DNA from: JAUIET01 sp045106985
GTDB taxonomy: Bacteria > Pseudomonadota > Gammaproteobacteria > Pseudomonadales > JAUIET01
Direction of reading: 5' to 3'
DNA length: 64,000 nucleotides
Assembly: GCA_045106985.1 (NCBI GenBank)
Contig: JBGCFQ010000002.1
Coordinates: forward strand, 62,001-126,000
Part shown: one piece after another, positions 44,374-52,101 of the stretch
Layout: each line of letters begins with the position of its first letter
How positions within the stretch are numbered: position 1 is the stretch's first letter
The notes under the pieces: model-generated
Told to the model about the DNA's origin: nothing
Databases searched by the model: none
The model's input: only the letters and a program-made list of their open reading frames with translations
Translations under genes and position numbers: made by a program

Positions 44374-45222
44374 CTAACGACGCTGCTCACGACGATGCAT
44401 AAACGCCAGGCGTTCAAGCAAATGAACGTCCTGTTCATTCTTAACCAAGGCACCGTAAAGTGGCGGGATAGCTTTCGTGTTGTCTCGATTCTTCAGAATT
44501 TCGTCGGGGATTTCATCAGCCATTAGAAGTTTAAGCCAATCAATTAGCTCAGACGTTGACGGCTTCTTTTTCATTCCGGGTACAGATCGCACATCGAAAA
44601 ATATTTCTAAAGCTTCCTTAACAAGATCTTTCTGGGCGTTAGGGTGATGCACATCAATAATCTGCTTCATGGTCTCACGATCAGGAAAATTGATGAAGTG
44701 AAAGAAGCAACGGCGCAAAAAAGCATCCGGCAATTCTTTTTCATTATTACTAGTGATAATAATGATGGGACGATGTTTGGCCTTTATGGTTTCTCCAGTT
44801 TCATAAACAAAGAACTCCATCTTATCGAGTTCAACCAATAAATCGTTTGGAAATTCGATGTCCGCCTTATCGATTTCATCAATCAACAGCACGACTTGCT
44901 CATCTGCTGCAAACGCCTCCCACACTTTTCCGGCTTTGATGTAATTCGATATATCGTGAACTTTATCGTCACCAAGCTGTGAGTCTCGCAGTCTTGAAAC
45001 GGCGTCATATTCGTACAAGCCTTGTTGAGCTTTCGTCGTTGACTTGATATGCCACTGGTAAAGCGGTTTGCCGAGAGCCTCAGCGACTTCTTCGGCTAAC
45101 ATGGTCTTACCTGTGCCAGGCTCACCTTTGATCAAAAGCGGCCGTTGCAGAGTAATAGCCGCATTAACAGCTAAACTCAGATCGTCGGTCGCAACGTAGC
45201 GCTCAGTACCCTTAAACTCCAT
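44374..45222 (-). CDS. MoxR-family AAA+ ATPase
   Basis: This 282-residue AAA+ ATPase has Walker A in LIKGEPGTGKTMLAEEVAEAL (about residue 36) and Walker B in VVLLIDEIDKADIEFPNDLL, with sensor 1 in PIIIITSNNEKELPDAFLRRC, which also holds the arginine finger. This is the MoxR arrangement, with the substrate WHIKSTTKAQQGLYEYD region conserved. It precedes the VWA gene on the same strand and likely powers remodelling of a shared client complex. Both genes are widespread in Pseudomonas-like genomes. Confidence 0.92.
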   Translation of the reverse strand: MEFKGTERYVATDDLSLAVNAAITLQRPLLIKGEPGTGKTMLAEEVAEALGKPLYQWHIKSTTKAQQGLYEYDAVSRLRDSQLGDDKVHDISNYIKAGKVWEAFAADEQVVLLIDEIDKADIEFPNDLLVELDKMEFFVYETGETIKAKHRPIIIITSNNEKELPDAFLRRCFFHFINFPDRETMKQIIDVHHPNAQKDLVKEALEIFFDVRSVPGMKKKPSTSELIDWLKLLMADEIPDEILKNRDNTKAIPPLYGALVKNEQDVHLLERLAFMHRREQRR

Positions 45223-45340
45223 AACTCACCTAAACTCATAAAAATACGCAGCCGAGCATTATACAGGTAAAGCAGCTTTCAGGAGTAGTTGTGAACGTTG
45301 CCGATTGTTGGGAAAATAAATCAATGGCCCCTATGCTTGA

Positions 45341-45766
45341 CTATGGCGCTTCTGCTTGGGCTGTAGAGCCTTTTTCTGAGCCGCCATCTGCCTCTGCAGC
45401 CGCCCTCTTACGTCGGGATGATACCCATAAATAGTGAACGGCTTTTGCCAGCAAAACGACTGCCAAAGCGCCAAGCGTCCACAATAGCAGTGCATTTATA
45501 GCCGGCGCCGCCTGTTCCGGTCCTTTTGACAACCAATCGAAAGGGGCAACGACCCATGCAGGGGCGTATTGGTGGCGTTCAGACTCTACCATTGCCGGCA
45601 CTAATAAGAGGCACGCAAGAATGAATCGCAGCGACAAGCTTAACCAACGCGGCCAGCTTCGAGTAAGCCGCCACGCAACTATCAGCAAACCAACCACTCC
45701 CAATAAATACACGGCCCACATGACTAAATAATCATTGCTCGCTGCCCAATCCACAAAATCTGTCAT
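45341..45766 (-). CDS. Hypothetical membrane protein, 141 aa
   Basis: This predicted inner-membrane protein has about three spans (YLVMWAVYLLGVVGLLIVAWRL, WLSLSLRFILACLLLVPAMV, AINALLLWTLGALAVVLLAKAVHYL) and a polar C-terminal tail rich in E, A and G. The Met of MTDFVDWAASNDYL overlaps the ycgN stop by four bases (ATGA), which decides the start. Similar proteins follow ycgN in Pseudomonas relatives as far as I recall, but have no function assigned. Confidence 0.75.
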   Translation of the reverse strand: MTDFVDWAASNDYLVMWAVYLLGVVGLLIVAWRLTRSWPRWLSLSLRFILACLLLVPAMVESERHQYAPAWVVAPFDWLSKGPEQAAPAINALLLWTLGALAVVLLAKAVHYLWVSSRRKRAAAEADGGSEKGSTAQAEAP

Positions 45767-46242
45767 AGCTCCACCCAAGTAATGATGTGTTCCTGCCATT
45801 CTTCCTCGTGCACGTATTCCTCTGGAATCACACGCCCACGCACAGATACTCCGGCGTGACCGACACTTTCGCTATCGTTGGAGCAAAGCGGATGCCATTG
45901 GGGAAGTGGTAATTCCCGCGCACGCAGCCGGTAGGCGCATGAAGCCGGCATTTCAGCCAATCGCGGTGAAGACTGCCACAACAGCCGAACATCAAGGCAA
46001 GAAGGTACCTTCTCAAGTCTCTGCGTGTAATTGCTACAGCGGCAACTCTCCAGATCCAGCAATTGGCATGCAAGTGCCGTGTAATGAAGCTCACCAGTGG
46101 CATCATCTGCTAATTTGATTAAGCAGCACTGACCACAGCCATCACACAATGCTTCCCACTCTTCGTCATTGAGCTCAGCCAAGGGCAATTTTGCCCAGAA
46201 CTCTGGACGCTGTTTTTTTGCGCTAGAGTTTTCTAATAGCAT
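45763..46242 (-). CDS. ycgN: YcgN family (UPF0260) cysteine cluster protein
   Basis: This 159-residue cytoplasmic protein is rich in cysteine. The N-terminal block EEWEALCDGCGQCCLIKLAD contains the C-x-x-C-x-x-C-C cluster, with further cysteines in ACQLLDLESCRCSNY and PSCLDVR, presumably binding an iron or Fe-S cofactor. The biochemical role is unknown. It begins 20 bases inside the end of ycgL and overlaps the next gene by four bases, so rnd-ycgL-ycgN and the membrane protein gene are one operon. Confidence 0.92.
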   Translation of the reverse strand: MLLENSSAKKQRPEFWAKLPLAELNDEEWEALCDGCGQCCLIKLADDATGELHYTALACQLLDLESCRCSNYTQRLEKVPSCLDVRLLWQSSPRLAEMPASCAYRLRARELPLPQWHPLCSNDSESVGHAGVSVRGRVIPEEYVHEEEWQEHIITWVEL

Positions 46243-46477
46243 GGTCTGCTGCTGGTGGCATCTGCAAGTAAAAACCGACTTCGTTCAACGCCAGCATCAC
46301 GTCCTCTGCTTTCGCCAAGGCCAATTTTCGCTCCGCTGACAGCGCCACATTCAATACCCATTTAGGATCACCAAAACTTGTTAGCAATTCTTCCGGTACG
46401 TTTTCCAAATCGGCCTCGCTCTTAACATACAGATACGCAAACTTCATTTTTTCACTTCGGTACACACAACATTCCAT
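46223..46477 (-). CDS. ycgL: YcgL domain protein
   Basis: This 84-residue YcgL protein (alpha/beta, function unknown) has the family pattern CCVYRSEKMKFAYLYVKSE at the N terminus, PEELLTSFGDPKWVLNVAL and the end GFYLQMPPA. It starts two bases after the rnd stop and overlaps ycgN by 20 bases. Linkage to rnd and ycgN is typical of gammaproteobacteria. Confidence 0.92.
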   Translation of the reverse strand: MECCVYRSEKMKFAYLYVKSEADLENVPEELLTSFGDPKWVLNVALSAERKLALAKAEDVMLALNEVGFYLQMPPAADHAIRKL

Positions 46478-46479
46478 CG

Positions 46480-47619
46480 CTAGTGTGCCCCTGCCTGCGC
46501 ATCGCTAAAAAAATTGTTGAGATCATTTAGCAAAATATTCCCTACAACATCAGCTCGCCATCCGGACAAAGAAGGCGACAATTGCCCCACTCCATGCAGG
46601 CTGTGAGTCAGTAGCATGTATTCAATGTCCTTTTTTCTGGCCAGCATCTCAGGCGCCACCTGCAATTTTTCTGCTATGGAATTTACACTTGCTCGTAATT
46701 TTTTAGATACTTTGGAATAGGCTCGGCCTGTCGGCTGAGGAAGGGCTTCAGGCAGTTCGCTTTCTGGGGCTTCACGAGCATTTCCCAGAAGCTCCAAAAT
46801 TACCGAGCCGATTCTACGAAGTTGTCCCGGCGCAATGCCCTCTACGCGAGCAAGATCATCGTGCGATTTAGGCAACTGGTCAGCAATATCCCATAGAGCC
46901 TTATCCTTAAGAATCCAGCTGCGCGGCCGATTTCTAGCGATGGCGGTTTCCTCTCGCCAGCTTGCCATTAATTGTAGGGCCAGTAATTTGCGGGGCGACA
47001 ATTGCCAGGCCCGACCTATTTTCAAGTACGCCTGCTCTGGCACTACCTCACTCGCGCCTGAGAGTTCAAGCTGCTCGCACTCATCCACCACCCATGCAAG
47101 GCGCTGTTTGGAAGTGAGACTGCCAACCATCAATTGATATATTTCAGGTAGATAAATAACATCATCGGCCGCGTATTTAATTTGCTTCTCAGAGAGTGGT
47201 CGTACTTTCCAATCAGAACGGGTCTCACCCTTATCCAACTCTACGCCACAAAGCAGCGCTACCAGCTTTCCGTAAGACAAAGAAAAACCATAATTACAAA
47301 ATGCCGCGGCAATCTGAGTGTCAAATATTGGGCCAATTGGTTGCCCGCAATACTGCGAGAGTATTTGTAAATCTTCCGACCCAGCATGCAGCACTTTGAC
47401 GACGTCGCGGTTGGTCAACAACACTGACAAGGCTTCGGCCATACCATCTATCATCGGGTCAACAAGAATAAGTTCATCTCCAGCGCGAATCTGAACCAAG
47501 CTTAGCTCTGCATAATAGGTATCTGTGCGCATGAACTCTGTATCTAGCGCAACAAAGTCCAAGCTTAAAAAGTCTTCGCAGTGGCTACGCACCAATTTTA
47601 CGTCATCTAACAATTCCAT
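46480..47619 (-). CDS. rnd: Ribonuclease D
   Basis: RNase D is a 3'-5' exoribonuclease of the DEDD family that trims tRNA and other small RNA 3' ends. The 379-residue protein has the catalytic acidic residues in FVALDTEFMRT, HAGSEDLQIL, SFSYGKLV-type (SLSYGKLVALLCG) and KYAADDVIYLPEIYQ. An HRDC domain follows at about residues 205-290 (RNRPRSWILKDKALWDIADQLP). It leads the ycgL-ycgN operon. Sequence and length are normal. Confidence 0.95.
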   Translation of the reverse strand: MELLDDVKLVRSHCEDFLSLDFVALDTEFMRTDTYYAELSLVQIRAGDELILVDPMIDGMAEALSVLLTNRDVVKVLHAGSEDLQILSQYCGQPIGPIFDTQIAAAFCNYGFSLSYGKLVALLCGVELDKGETRSDWKVRPLSEKQIKYAADDVIYLPEIYQLMVGSLTSKQRLAWVVDECEQLELSGASEVVPEQAYLKIGRAWQLSPRKLLALQLMASWREETAIARNRPRSWILKDKALWDIADQLPKSHDDLARVEGIAPGQLRRIGSVILELLGNAREAPESELPEALPQPTGRAYSKVSKKLRASVNSIAEKLQVAPEMLARKKDIEYMLLTHSLHGVGQLSPSLSGWRADVVGNILLNDLNNFFSDAQAGAH

Positions 47620-47632
47620 AGTGTGCTACCGC

Positions 47633-48235
47633 TTACATATCCAGTTGAGTGCGTCCGCTAAACGCATGAGCAAGCGTCCCACCGTCGACATACTCTAATT
47701 CGCCGCCAAGCGGCACACCATGCGCAATGCGACTTACAGCTACTCCAGAGTGCCGCAGTTGCTCAGTTATAAAGTAAGCCGTCGCTTCGCCTTCAACCGT
47801 TGGATTGGTCGCAAGAATAACTTCTTCAACCTCCTGCACACTTGAACGACTGACCAATTGCTCGATACCGATATCTTCGGGTCCTATGCCATCAATTGGT
47901 GACAGATGGCCAAGCAATACGAAATACAGTCCTCTATAACCTCCGGCTTGCTCTACCGCAATAACATCAGCAGGGGTCTCTACAACACAAATCGTTGTTC
48001 TATCACGACGCGGGTGCTGACAAATGTCGCACACAGCATTCTCAGTGAGCGTTCTGCACTCCTCACAGCGACCAACCAGGTTTGCCGCCGAAAGTAGTGT
48101 ATTTGACAACTCCCTGCAGCTGTCGCGATCACGCTCTAACAGGTGCAGCGCCATTCTCTGCGCACTTTTAGGCCCTACGCCAGGCAAGCACTGCAACGAG
48201 TCAATCAATTGATTTATGAGCGGGGAAAATGACAC
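47633..48235 (-). CDS. recR: Recombination protein RecR
   Basis: RecR acts with RecO and RecF to load RecA at gaps. The protein starting at GTG has 200 residues, as in E. coli (201). It has the helix-hairpin-helix CLPGVGPKSAQRMALHLL, the zinc finger CEECRTLTENAVCDIC and the TOPRIM domain with TTICVVETPADVIAVEQAGGYRGLYFVLLGHLSPIDG. The frame extends 14 codons further upstream to a non-family sequence, so I used the GTG before SFSPLINQL. It is 71 bases downstream of ybaB in the dnaX-ybaB-recR order. Confidence 0.95.
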   Translation of the reverse strand: MSFSPLINQLIDSLQCLPGVGPKSAQRMALHLLERDRDSCRELSNTLLSAANLVGRCEECRTLTENAVCDICQHPRRDRTTICVVETPADVIAVEQAGGYRGLYFVLLGHLSPIDGIGPEDIGIEQLVSRSSVQEVEEVILATNPTVEGEATAYFITEQLRHSGVAVSRIAHGVPLGGELEYVDGGTLAHAFSGRTQLDM

Positions 48236-48306
48236 GTATTGGATCGTCGCATTGTAGTAAAAAGAGCTGTGTAACAAGAGTTAACTAAAAGCCGGATATA
48301 CGGAAC

Positions 48307-48630
48307 CTAAAAAGGCATCTTAAAACCATCCGGCATTGCAATACCCCCGGTTAAGCTGCTCATTTGTTCCTGTTGGCGCAGCTCTACGCGACGCACTGCA
48401 TCGTTCATCGCGGCCGCGATTAAATCCTCAAGAATTTCCTTATCCTCGGATAACAGAGACGAGTCAATATTCACTCGTTTTACGTCATGGCGGCCTGTCA
48501 TTACAATTTTAACAAGACCGGCTCCAGACTCTCCCTCTACTTCCATATTGGCAAGCTCTTGTTGCGCCTGCTGCATTTTCTCCTGCACTTCCTGTGCTTG
48601 TTTCATTAAGTCGCCCAATCCGGATTTCAT
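48307..48630 (-). CDS. ybaB: Nucleoid-associated protein YbaB/EbfC
   Basis: YbaB/EbfC is a small dimeric DNA-binding protein. The 107 residues start MKSGLGDLMKQAQEVQEKMQQAQQELANMEVEGESGAGLVKI, with the characteristic long helix and the VRVNIDSSLLSEDKEILEDLIAAAMNDAVRR-type block (here VKRVNIDSSLLSEDKEILEDL). The genomic order dnaX-ybaB-recR is conserved across gammaproteobacteria. Confidence 0.95.
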   Translation of the reverse strand: MKSGLGDLMKQAQEVQEKMQQAQQELANMEVEGESGAGLVKIVMTGRHDVKRVNIDSSLLSEDKEILEDLIAAAMNDAVRRVELRQQEQMSSLTGGIAMPDGFKMPF

Positions 48631-48695
48631 AGACTGATTCTCATTAGCTTGTTGTATTCAATGGACGCAGCAATCACAAAAGCGTCCGCCTGTAT

Positions 48696-50573
48696 TTAGT
48701 GCCGCCGAACTGGGTCAGCTGCCAGATCCGCTTCTTTCGGTGCTATCGGCGCGATCGATTCATGCTCTACCTGGCCACCAAAAGTCTGAAGCAGCGAGTT
48801 TACATTTGGGTCGCTCATTATACTGTCTACGGCCGCCTGCTGTCGTTCTCGCTTACAACGTTGGTCATGCAAGAAAGGTGTTTCCCTGCCTACTGCGCCC
48901 GATTCAAGCGTGACCTTGAGCATTTGACCGGTATAATTTTGTAACGCACTCTCCAGCTGAGCCACATGAGTCGCCTGGAACAACTTGCAATTTACCTCAT
49001 CCAGGCAAAAAACCACATGCCCGTCGGCGGCCTCCTTCAATTCGCAGTTCGCGGCCACGTTTCGGGCCATTCCCGCTATTTTCAGCCTTGCAAACACCTC
49101 GTTCCAATTATCTGGCCCTAACGCATGGCAGGGTTCTACATCAGGCTTTTTTTTTTCAGTCTGCGGCTCAGCCTGCGTCGCTAATACTGATGTCGCAGCA
49201 GGGTCCCTATGCGCGGCAGATGGTCCCGCGCTGGCTTGCGGGGCTTCAGCAACCTGACTCACACCGGGCGCTTGTCGGTCCGACGATGTAGATGAGGATA
49301 TAGCTGTAGCCGGCAGTTCGGGCACTGAGGACGATTGGTCAGGCGTCGATTCCGCTCGATCGGGTGCGGCCGCGGCTTGAGCAGGCGTCGCTGCACTTTC
49401 ATCAATAATCGCTGGGTCAGAACTATTGTTGGCAGCTTGTTCTGCCATCTCAGCCGGCGCAGTCGATAGTTCTTCGATAGTGTCAGTGTCATCAGCCAGG
49501 AAAGTCAGCATACGCATTAGCGCCATTTCCAACCCAACTCTGGGTGACGGAGCAAATGGTAGGTCGCGCTGGGCTTGAACCGCAATTTGATAATACAACT
49601 GCACGTCCTCGGCCAACATCGATGCCGCTAGAGCTTTAAGGCGCTCGGAACTATCAAGTTGAGGCGCTTGATAATCCGGTACAGCCTGAAACACCGCTAT
49701 GCTGTGCAGACTACTTAACAGCTCTTCAATGTATAAAGAAAGATCAGTACCATTTGACGCCACCTGCTCAGACAGTTTAAGCACTGCTGACGCGTCTCTC
49801 TGCGCCAGCGCCTCTATAAGCTCGCAGACAGTATCGCGACTAATTGTGCCCAGCATTGAGCTTACGTCGGCCTCACGAATACCATCGCCACTGAAAGCAA
49901 TCGCCTGGTCTGTAAGGCTGAGCGCATCGCGCATGCTGCCTGAGGCCGCGCGTGCTAACGCCCACAACGCCGCCTCCTCCGCTGTGACAGCCTCAGCACC
50001 CAATACGTGCTTGAGGTGCTCAACGATTACCTCAGGAGCAATATTCTTAAGACTAAACTGCAAGCACCGAGATAAAATTGTGGCGGGCAACCGTTGTGGA
50101 TCAGTTGTGGCCAATAAGAACTTAACATGTGGTGGTGGCTCTTCCAATGTTTTGAGAAGTGCATTAAAACTGTGCGTTGACAGCATATGTACTTCGTCAA
50201 TCAGGTAAATCTTGAAGCGACCTTTGCTAGGCGCGTATTGCACGTTCTCTAGCAATTCCCGAGTATCTTCCACCTTGGTTCGTGAGGCGGCATCTACTTC
50301 TATCAAATCAACAAAGCGATTTTCTGAGATCTCGCTACAAGCACCGCACTTTCCGCAAGGTCTTGAGCTAACACCGGTTTCACAGTTTAGGCATTTCGCC
50401 AAAATTCTAGCAACGCTGGTCTTACCCACGCCGCGAGTGCCAGTGAACAAATACGCATGATGCAGGCGATCAGAATCGAGGGCATTCACAAGTGCTTGAA
50501 GCACATGTTCCTGGCCGCGCATTTCGTGGAATGTTGCCGGCCTCCATTTGCGTGCCAGCACCTGATAAGACAT
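48696..50573 (-). CDS. dnaX: DNA polymerase III subunit tau/gamma DnaX
   Basis: DnaX is the clamp-loader ATPase and organiser of the replisome. The 625-residue tau form has Walker A in YLFTGTRGVGKTSVARIL, a zinc module (CLNCETGVSSRPCGKCGACSE), the DEVHMLSTHSFNALLKTLEEPP Walker B region and sensor loops. An Ala-rich linker of about residues 385-475 follows, then the C-terminal domain for alpha and DnaB binding. A run of ten A at codons 473-476 predicts a gamma product of 477 residues by frameshift. ybaB and recR follow; 4.5S RNA lies upstream on the same strand. Confidence 0.96.
   Translation of the reverse strand: MSYQVLARKWRPATFHEMRGQEHVLQALVNALDSDRLHHAYLFTGTRGVGKTSVARILAKCLNCETGVSSRPCGKCGACSEISENRFVDLIEVDAASRTKVEDTRELLENVQYAPSKGRFKIYLIDEVHMLSTHSFNALLKTLEEPPPHVKFLLATTDPQRLPATILSRCLQFSLKNIAPEVIVEHLKHVLGAEAVTAEEAALWALARAASGSMRDALSLTDQAIAFSGDGIREADVSSMLGTISRDTVCELIEALAQRDASAVLKLSEQVASNGTDLSLYIEELLSSLHSIAVFQAVPDYQAPQLDSSERLKALAASMLAEDVQLYYQIAVQAQRDLPFAPSPRVGLEMALMRMLTFLADDTDTIEELSTAPAEMAEQAANNSSDPAIIDESAATPAQAAAAPDRAESTPDQSSSVPELPATAISSSTSSDRQAPGVSQVAEAPQASAGPSAAHRDPAATSVLATQAEPQTEKKKPDVEPCHALGPDNWNEVFARLKIAGMARNVAANCELKEAADGHVVFCLDEVNCKLFQATHVAQLESALQNYTGQMLKVTLESGAVGRETPFLHDQRCKRERQQAAVDSIMSDPNVNSLLQTFGGQVEHESIAPIAPKEADLAADPVRRH
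49141..49157 (-). promoter_or_regulatory. dnaX: Candidate dnaX programmed frameshift/slippage site
   Basis: On the coding strand the sequence is GAAAAAAAAAAGCCTGA, with ten A residues. In the normal frame codons 473-476 read Glu-Lys-Lys-Lys. A -1 shift after the last AAG gives GCC (Ala) then TGA stop; a +1 shift reaches TAG after two codons. This reproduces the logic of the E. coli A-AAA-AAG gamma/tau site, where one extra residue precedes a stop. I see no strong upstream Shine-Dalgarno-like stimulator. Confidence 0.65.
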
Positions 50574-50751
50574 AGCGTATCCAGTTGCCCATCAGCTTGT
50601 CGGCTCGATCAGTGATGTTCAGAACACCATGCCAAAGATCGAATCGTTTCAAGCGTTAACCAGCCGCTTCCGAAGCAGACTGTTTTCGGCATTGTAACAC
50701 TGCCTTGAGAGAAACACTGTATTGTGAAAAACACTGTCTCATGATAATTAG

Positions 50752-50865
50752 GGTGGCGGCCCCTGCCAGCCACACCCCGGCACACGATCCATAGCTACCG
50801 TTGCTCCCTTCCGGGCCTGGCGGAGTTTACCACTTCACGTTGCGAGGGGACCAACAAGGACCACC
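50752..50865 (-). ncRNA. ffs: Signal recognition particle 4.5S RNA
   Basis: The minus-strand sequence contains the SRP core: CCAGGCCCGGAAGGGAGCA, with GGAA tetraloop and symmetric internal loop for Ffh binding. It is flanked by GGTCCCCTCGCAACG on the 5' side and GTGCCGGGGTGTGGCTGGCA on the 3' side, as in E. coli. The ends GGTGGT and GCCACC pair. The length of about 114 bases equals the E. coli RNA. It lies between an alcohol dehydrogenase gene and dnaX, as in Pseudomonas. Confidence 0.93.
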
Positions 50866-50890
50866 ATTGAAGCGCCGCGATTACTTCGGC

Positions 50891-50926
50891 GCCGCGCATT
50901 ATGCGTTAATCGCACAGTGTCATCAA
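50891..50926 (-). promoter_or_regulatory. ffs: ffs promoter and RNase P-processed leader
   Basis: On the minus strand TTGATG (50921-50926) and CATAAT (50898-50903) are separated by 17 bases and followed by a GC-rich discriminator. Transcription would start near 50891, about 26 bases before the mature 5' end at 50865, close to the 24-base leader that RNase P removes from E. coli 4.5S RNA. The leader contains a GCGCCG/CGGCGC hairpin. The -35 overlaps the stop codon of the upstream dehydrogenase gene. Confidence 0.7.
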
Positions 50927-51939
50927 GCCAACAAATCTATCATAATTTTTGCACCCGCTTCGGGTGCGCAAGCAAGCCCAAACGCGGTCTCGAATTCTTC
51001 AAGCGGAAAATGGTGACTTACCATCGGTAACACATCAACTTCACCACTCGCCAACATCGAAATAACATCGGGGAATTCGTTTGGGTAAGCCATTGAGCCG
51101 GTAATCGACAGCTCCTTCATCAACAACATGGTGAAATCAACTTCAACTGGCTTTTTGTGCAACCCTGCTACTATCAGTCTCGCCCCCGTTTTGCAGACAT
51201 CCAGCACTGATTTGACGATACTAGTGGCACCTGCCGCGTCTATGAAAATATCCGTGCCGGCAATTGGCAGCATGCCCATTAATTGATCTGCGCCATGCTG
51301 TTGTTGCAGATACGCAAGCAAATCCAGTCCCTCAGGTGATCGTGTTTCACGCGCACCCATTTTCATCGCTCGCTCGCGGCGGTCTGCCGAAAAATCCAGA
51401 CCAATAATGTCCTCCACCCCGCGATAGCGCAGCGCAGCAATGCAGCTCAAACCAATTGCACCCAGGCCAAAGATGAGAACTTTATTGCCTGACCCAGGCT
51501 GAGCTTGGTTGACAGCGTGGAACCCAACCGCCAGCGGCTCGACCAAGGCGCCTTCTAGCATGGACACGGTCTCGGGCAATTTAAATACGCAACCACCCAA
51601 TGCCGCATTTCGAACTAAAAGCTGGCGAGCAAATCCGCCCTCACTGCCGCCATTGCCAATCGCATTACCAGCCCCCATGGGGTTAACGCAAACACGATCA
51701 CCAATTGCAAGGTCGATGACATTCTTGCCCACTGCAGCAACAGTGCCTGACAGCTCGTGTCCCAGCGGCATAGCCGCGCCACTCGGCCCAGCAAGGCCTC
51801 CTTGCGCTACATAAGTAACGTCGCTGCCACAAATACCGCAGTGCTGAACCTGAATAAGCGCATCATCATCAGATATTTGTGGCAAAGCGACCTCGTCGAG
51901 TGAAAAACTTCCCGGGCCGTGCAACTGGACGAGTTTCAT
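50923..51939 (-). CDS. Zinc-dependent medium-chain alcohol dehydrogenase
   Basis: This 338-residue MDR-family enzyme has the catalytic zinc site QVQHCGICGSDVTYV and LGHELSGTVAAVGKNV, and a Rossmann region GSGNKVLIFGLGAIGLSCIAALRYRGV with VEDIIGLDFSADRRERA. The structural-zinc lobe with four cysteines is missing; the corresponding region reads CVNPMGAGNAIGNGGSEGGFARQ. It may oxidise a polyol, threonine-like or secondary alcohol; the substrate is not clear. It precedes ffs on the same strand, whose promoter overlaps its end. Confidence 0.88.
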   Translation of the reverse strand: MKLVQLHGPGSFSLDEVALPQISDDDALIQVQHCGICGSDVTYVAQGGLAGPSGAAMPLGHELSGTVAAVGKNVIDLAIGDRVCVNPMGAGNAIGNGGSEGGFARQLLVRNAALGGCVFKLPETVSMLEGALVEPLAVGFHAVNQAQPGSGNKVLIFGLGAIGLSCIAALRYRGVEDIIGLDFSADRRERAMKMGARETRSPEGLDLLAYLQQQHGADQLMGMLPIAGTDIFIDAAGATSIVKSVLDVCKTGARLIVAGLHKKPVEVDFTMLLMKELSITGSMAYPNEFPDVISMLASGEVDVLPMVSHHFPLEEFETAFGLACAPEAGAKIMIDLLA

Positions 51940-52101
51940 TGGCTACCCACCATATTTCGAGTAAATCGTGTGCAAAGTCTAACCCACCTAGGCAGCCGCG
52001 TCGCCGCAAACACAAGCATGGATTCTGACAATGCGTTTACTCGCCAACGTATACCAAACGGCGTATCCTCGACTCAACGTTAGATGCTATAGGACGCAGC
52101 C

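Noticed and set aside
49699..50208. A 169-codon plus-strand frame
   Set aside because: It is antisense to dnaX with no start signal or family features.
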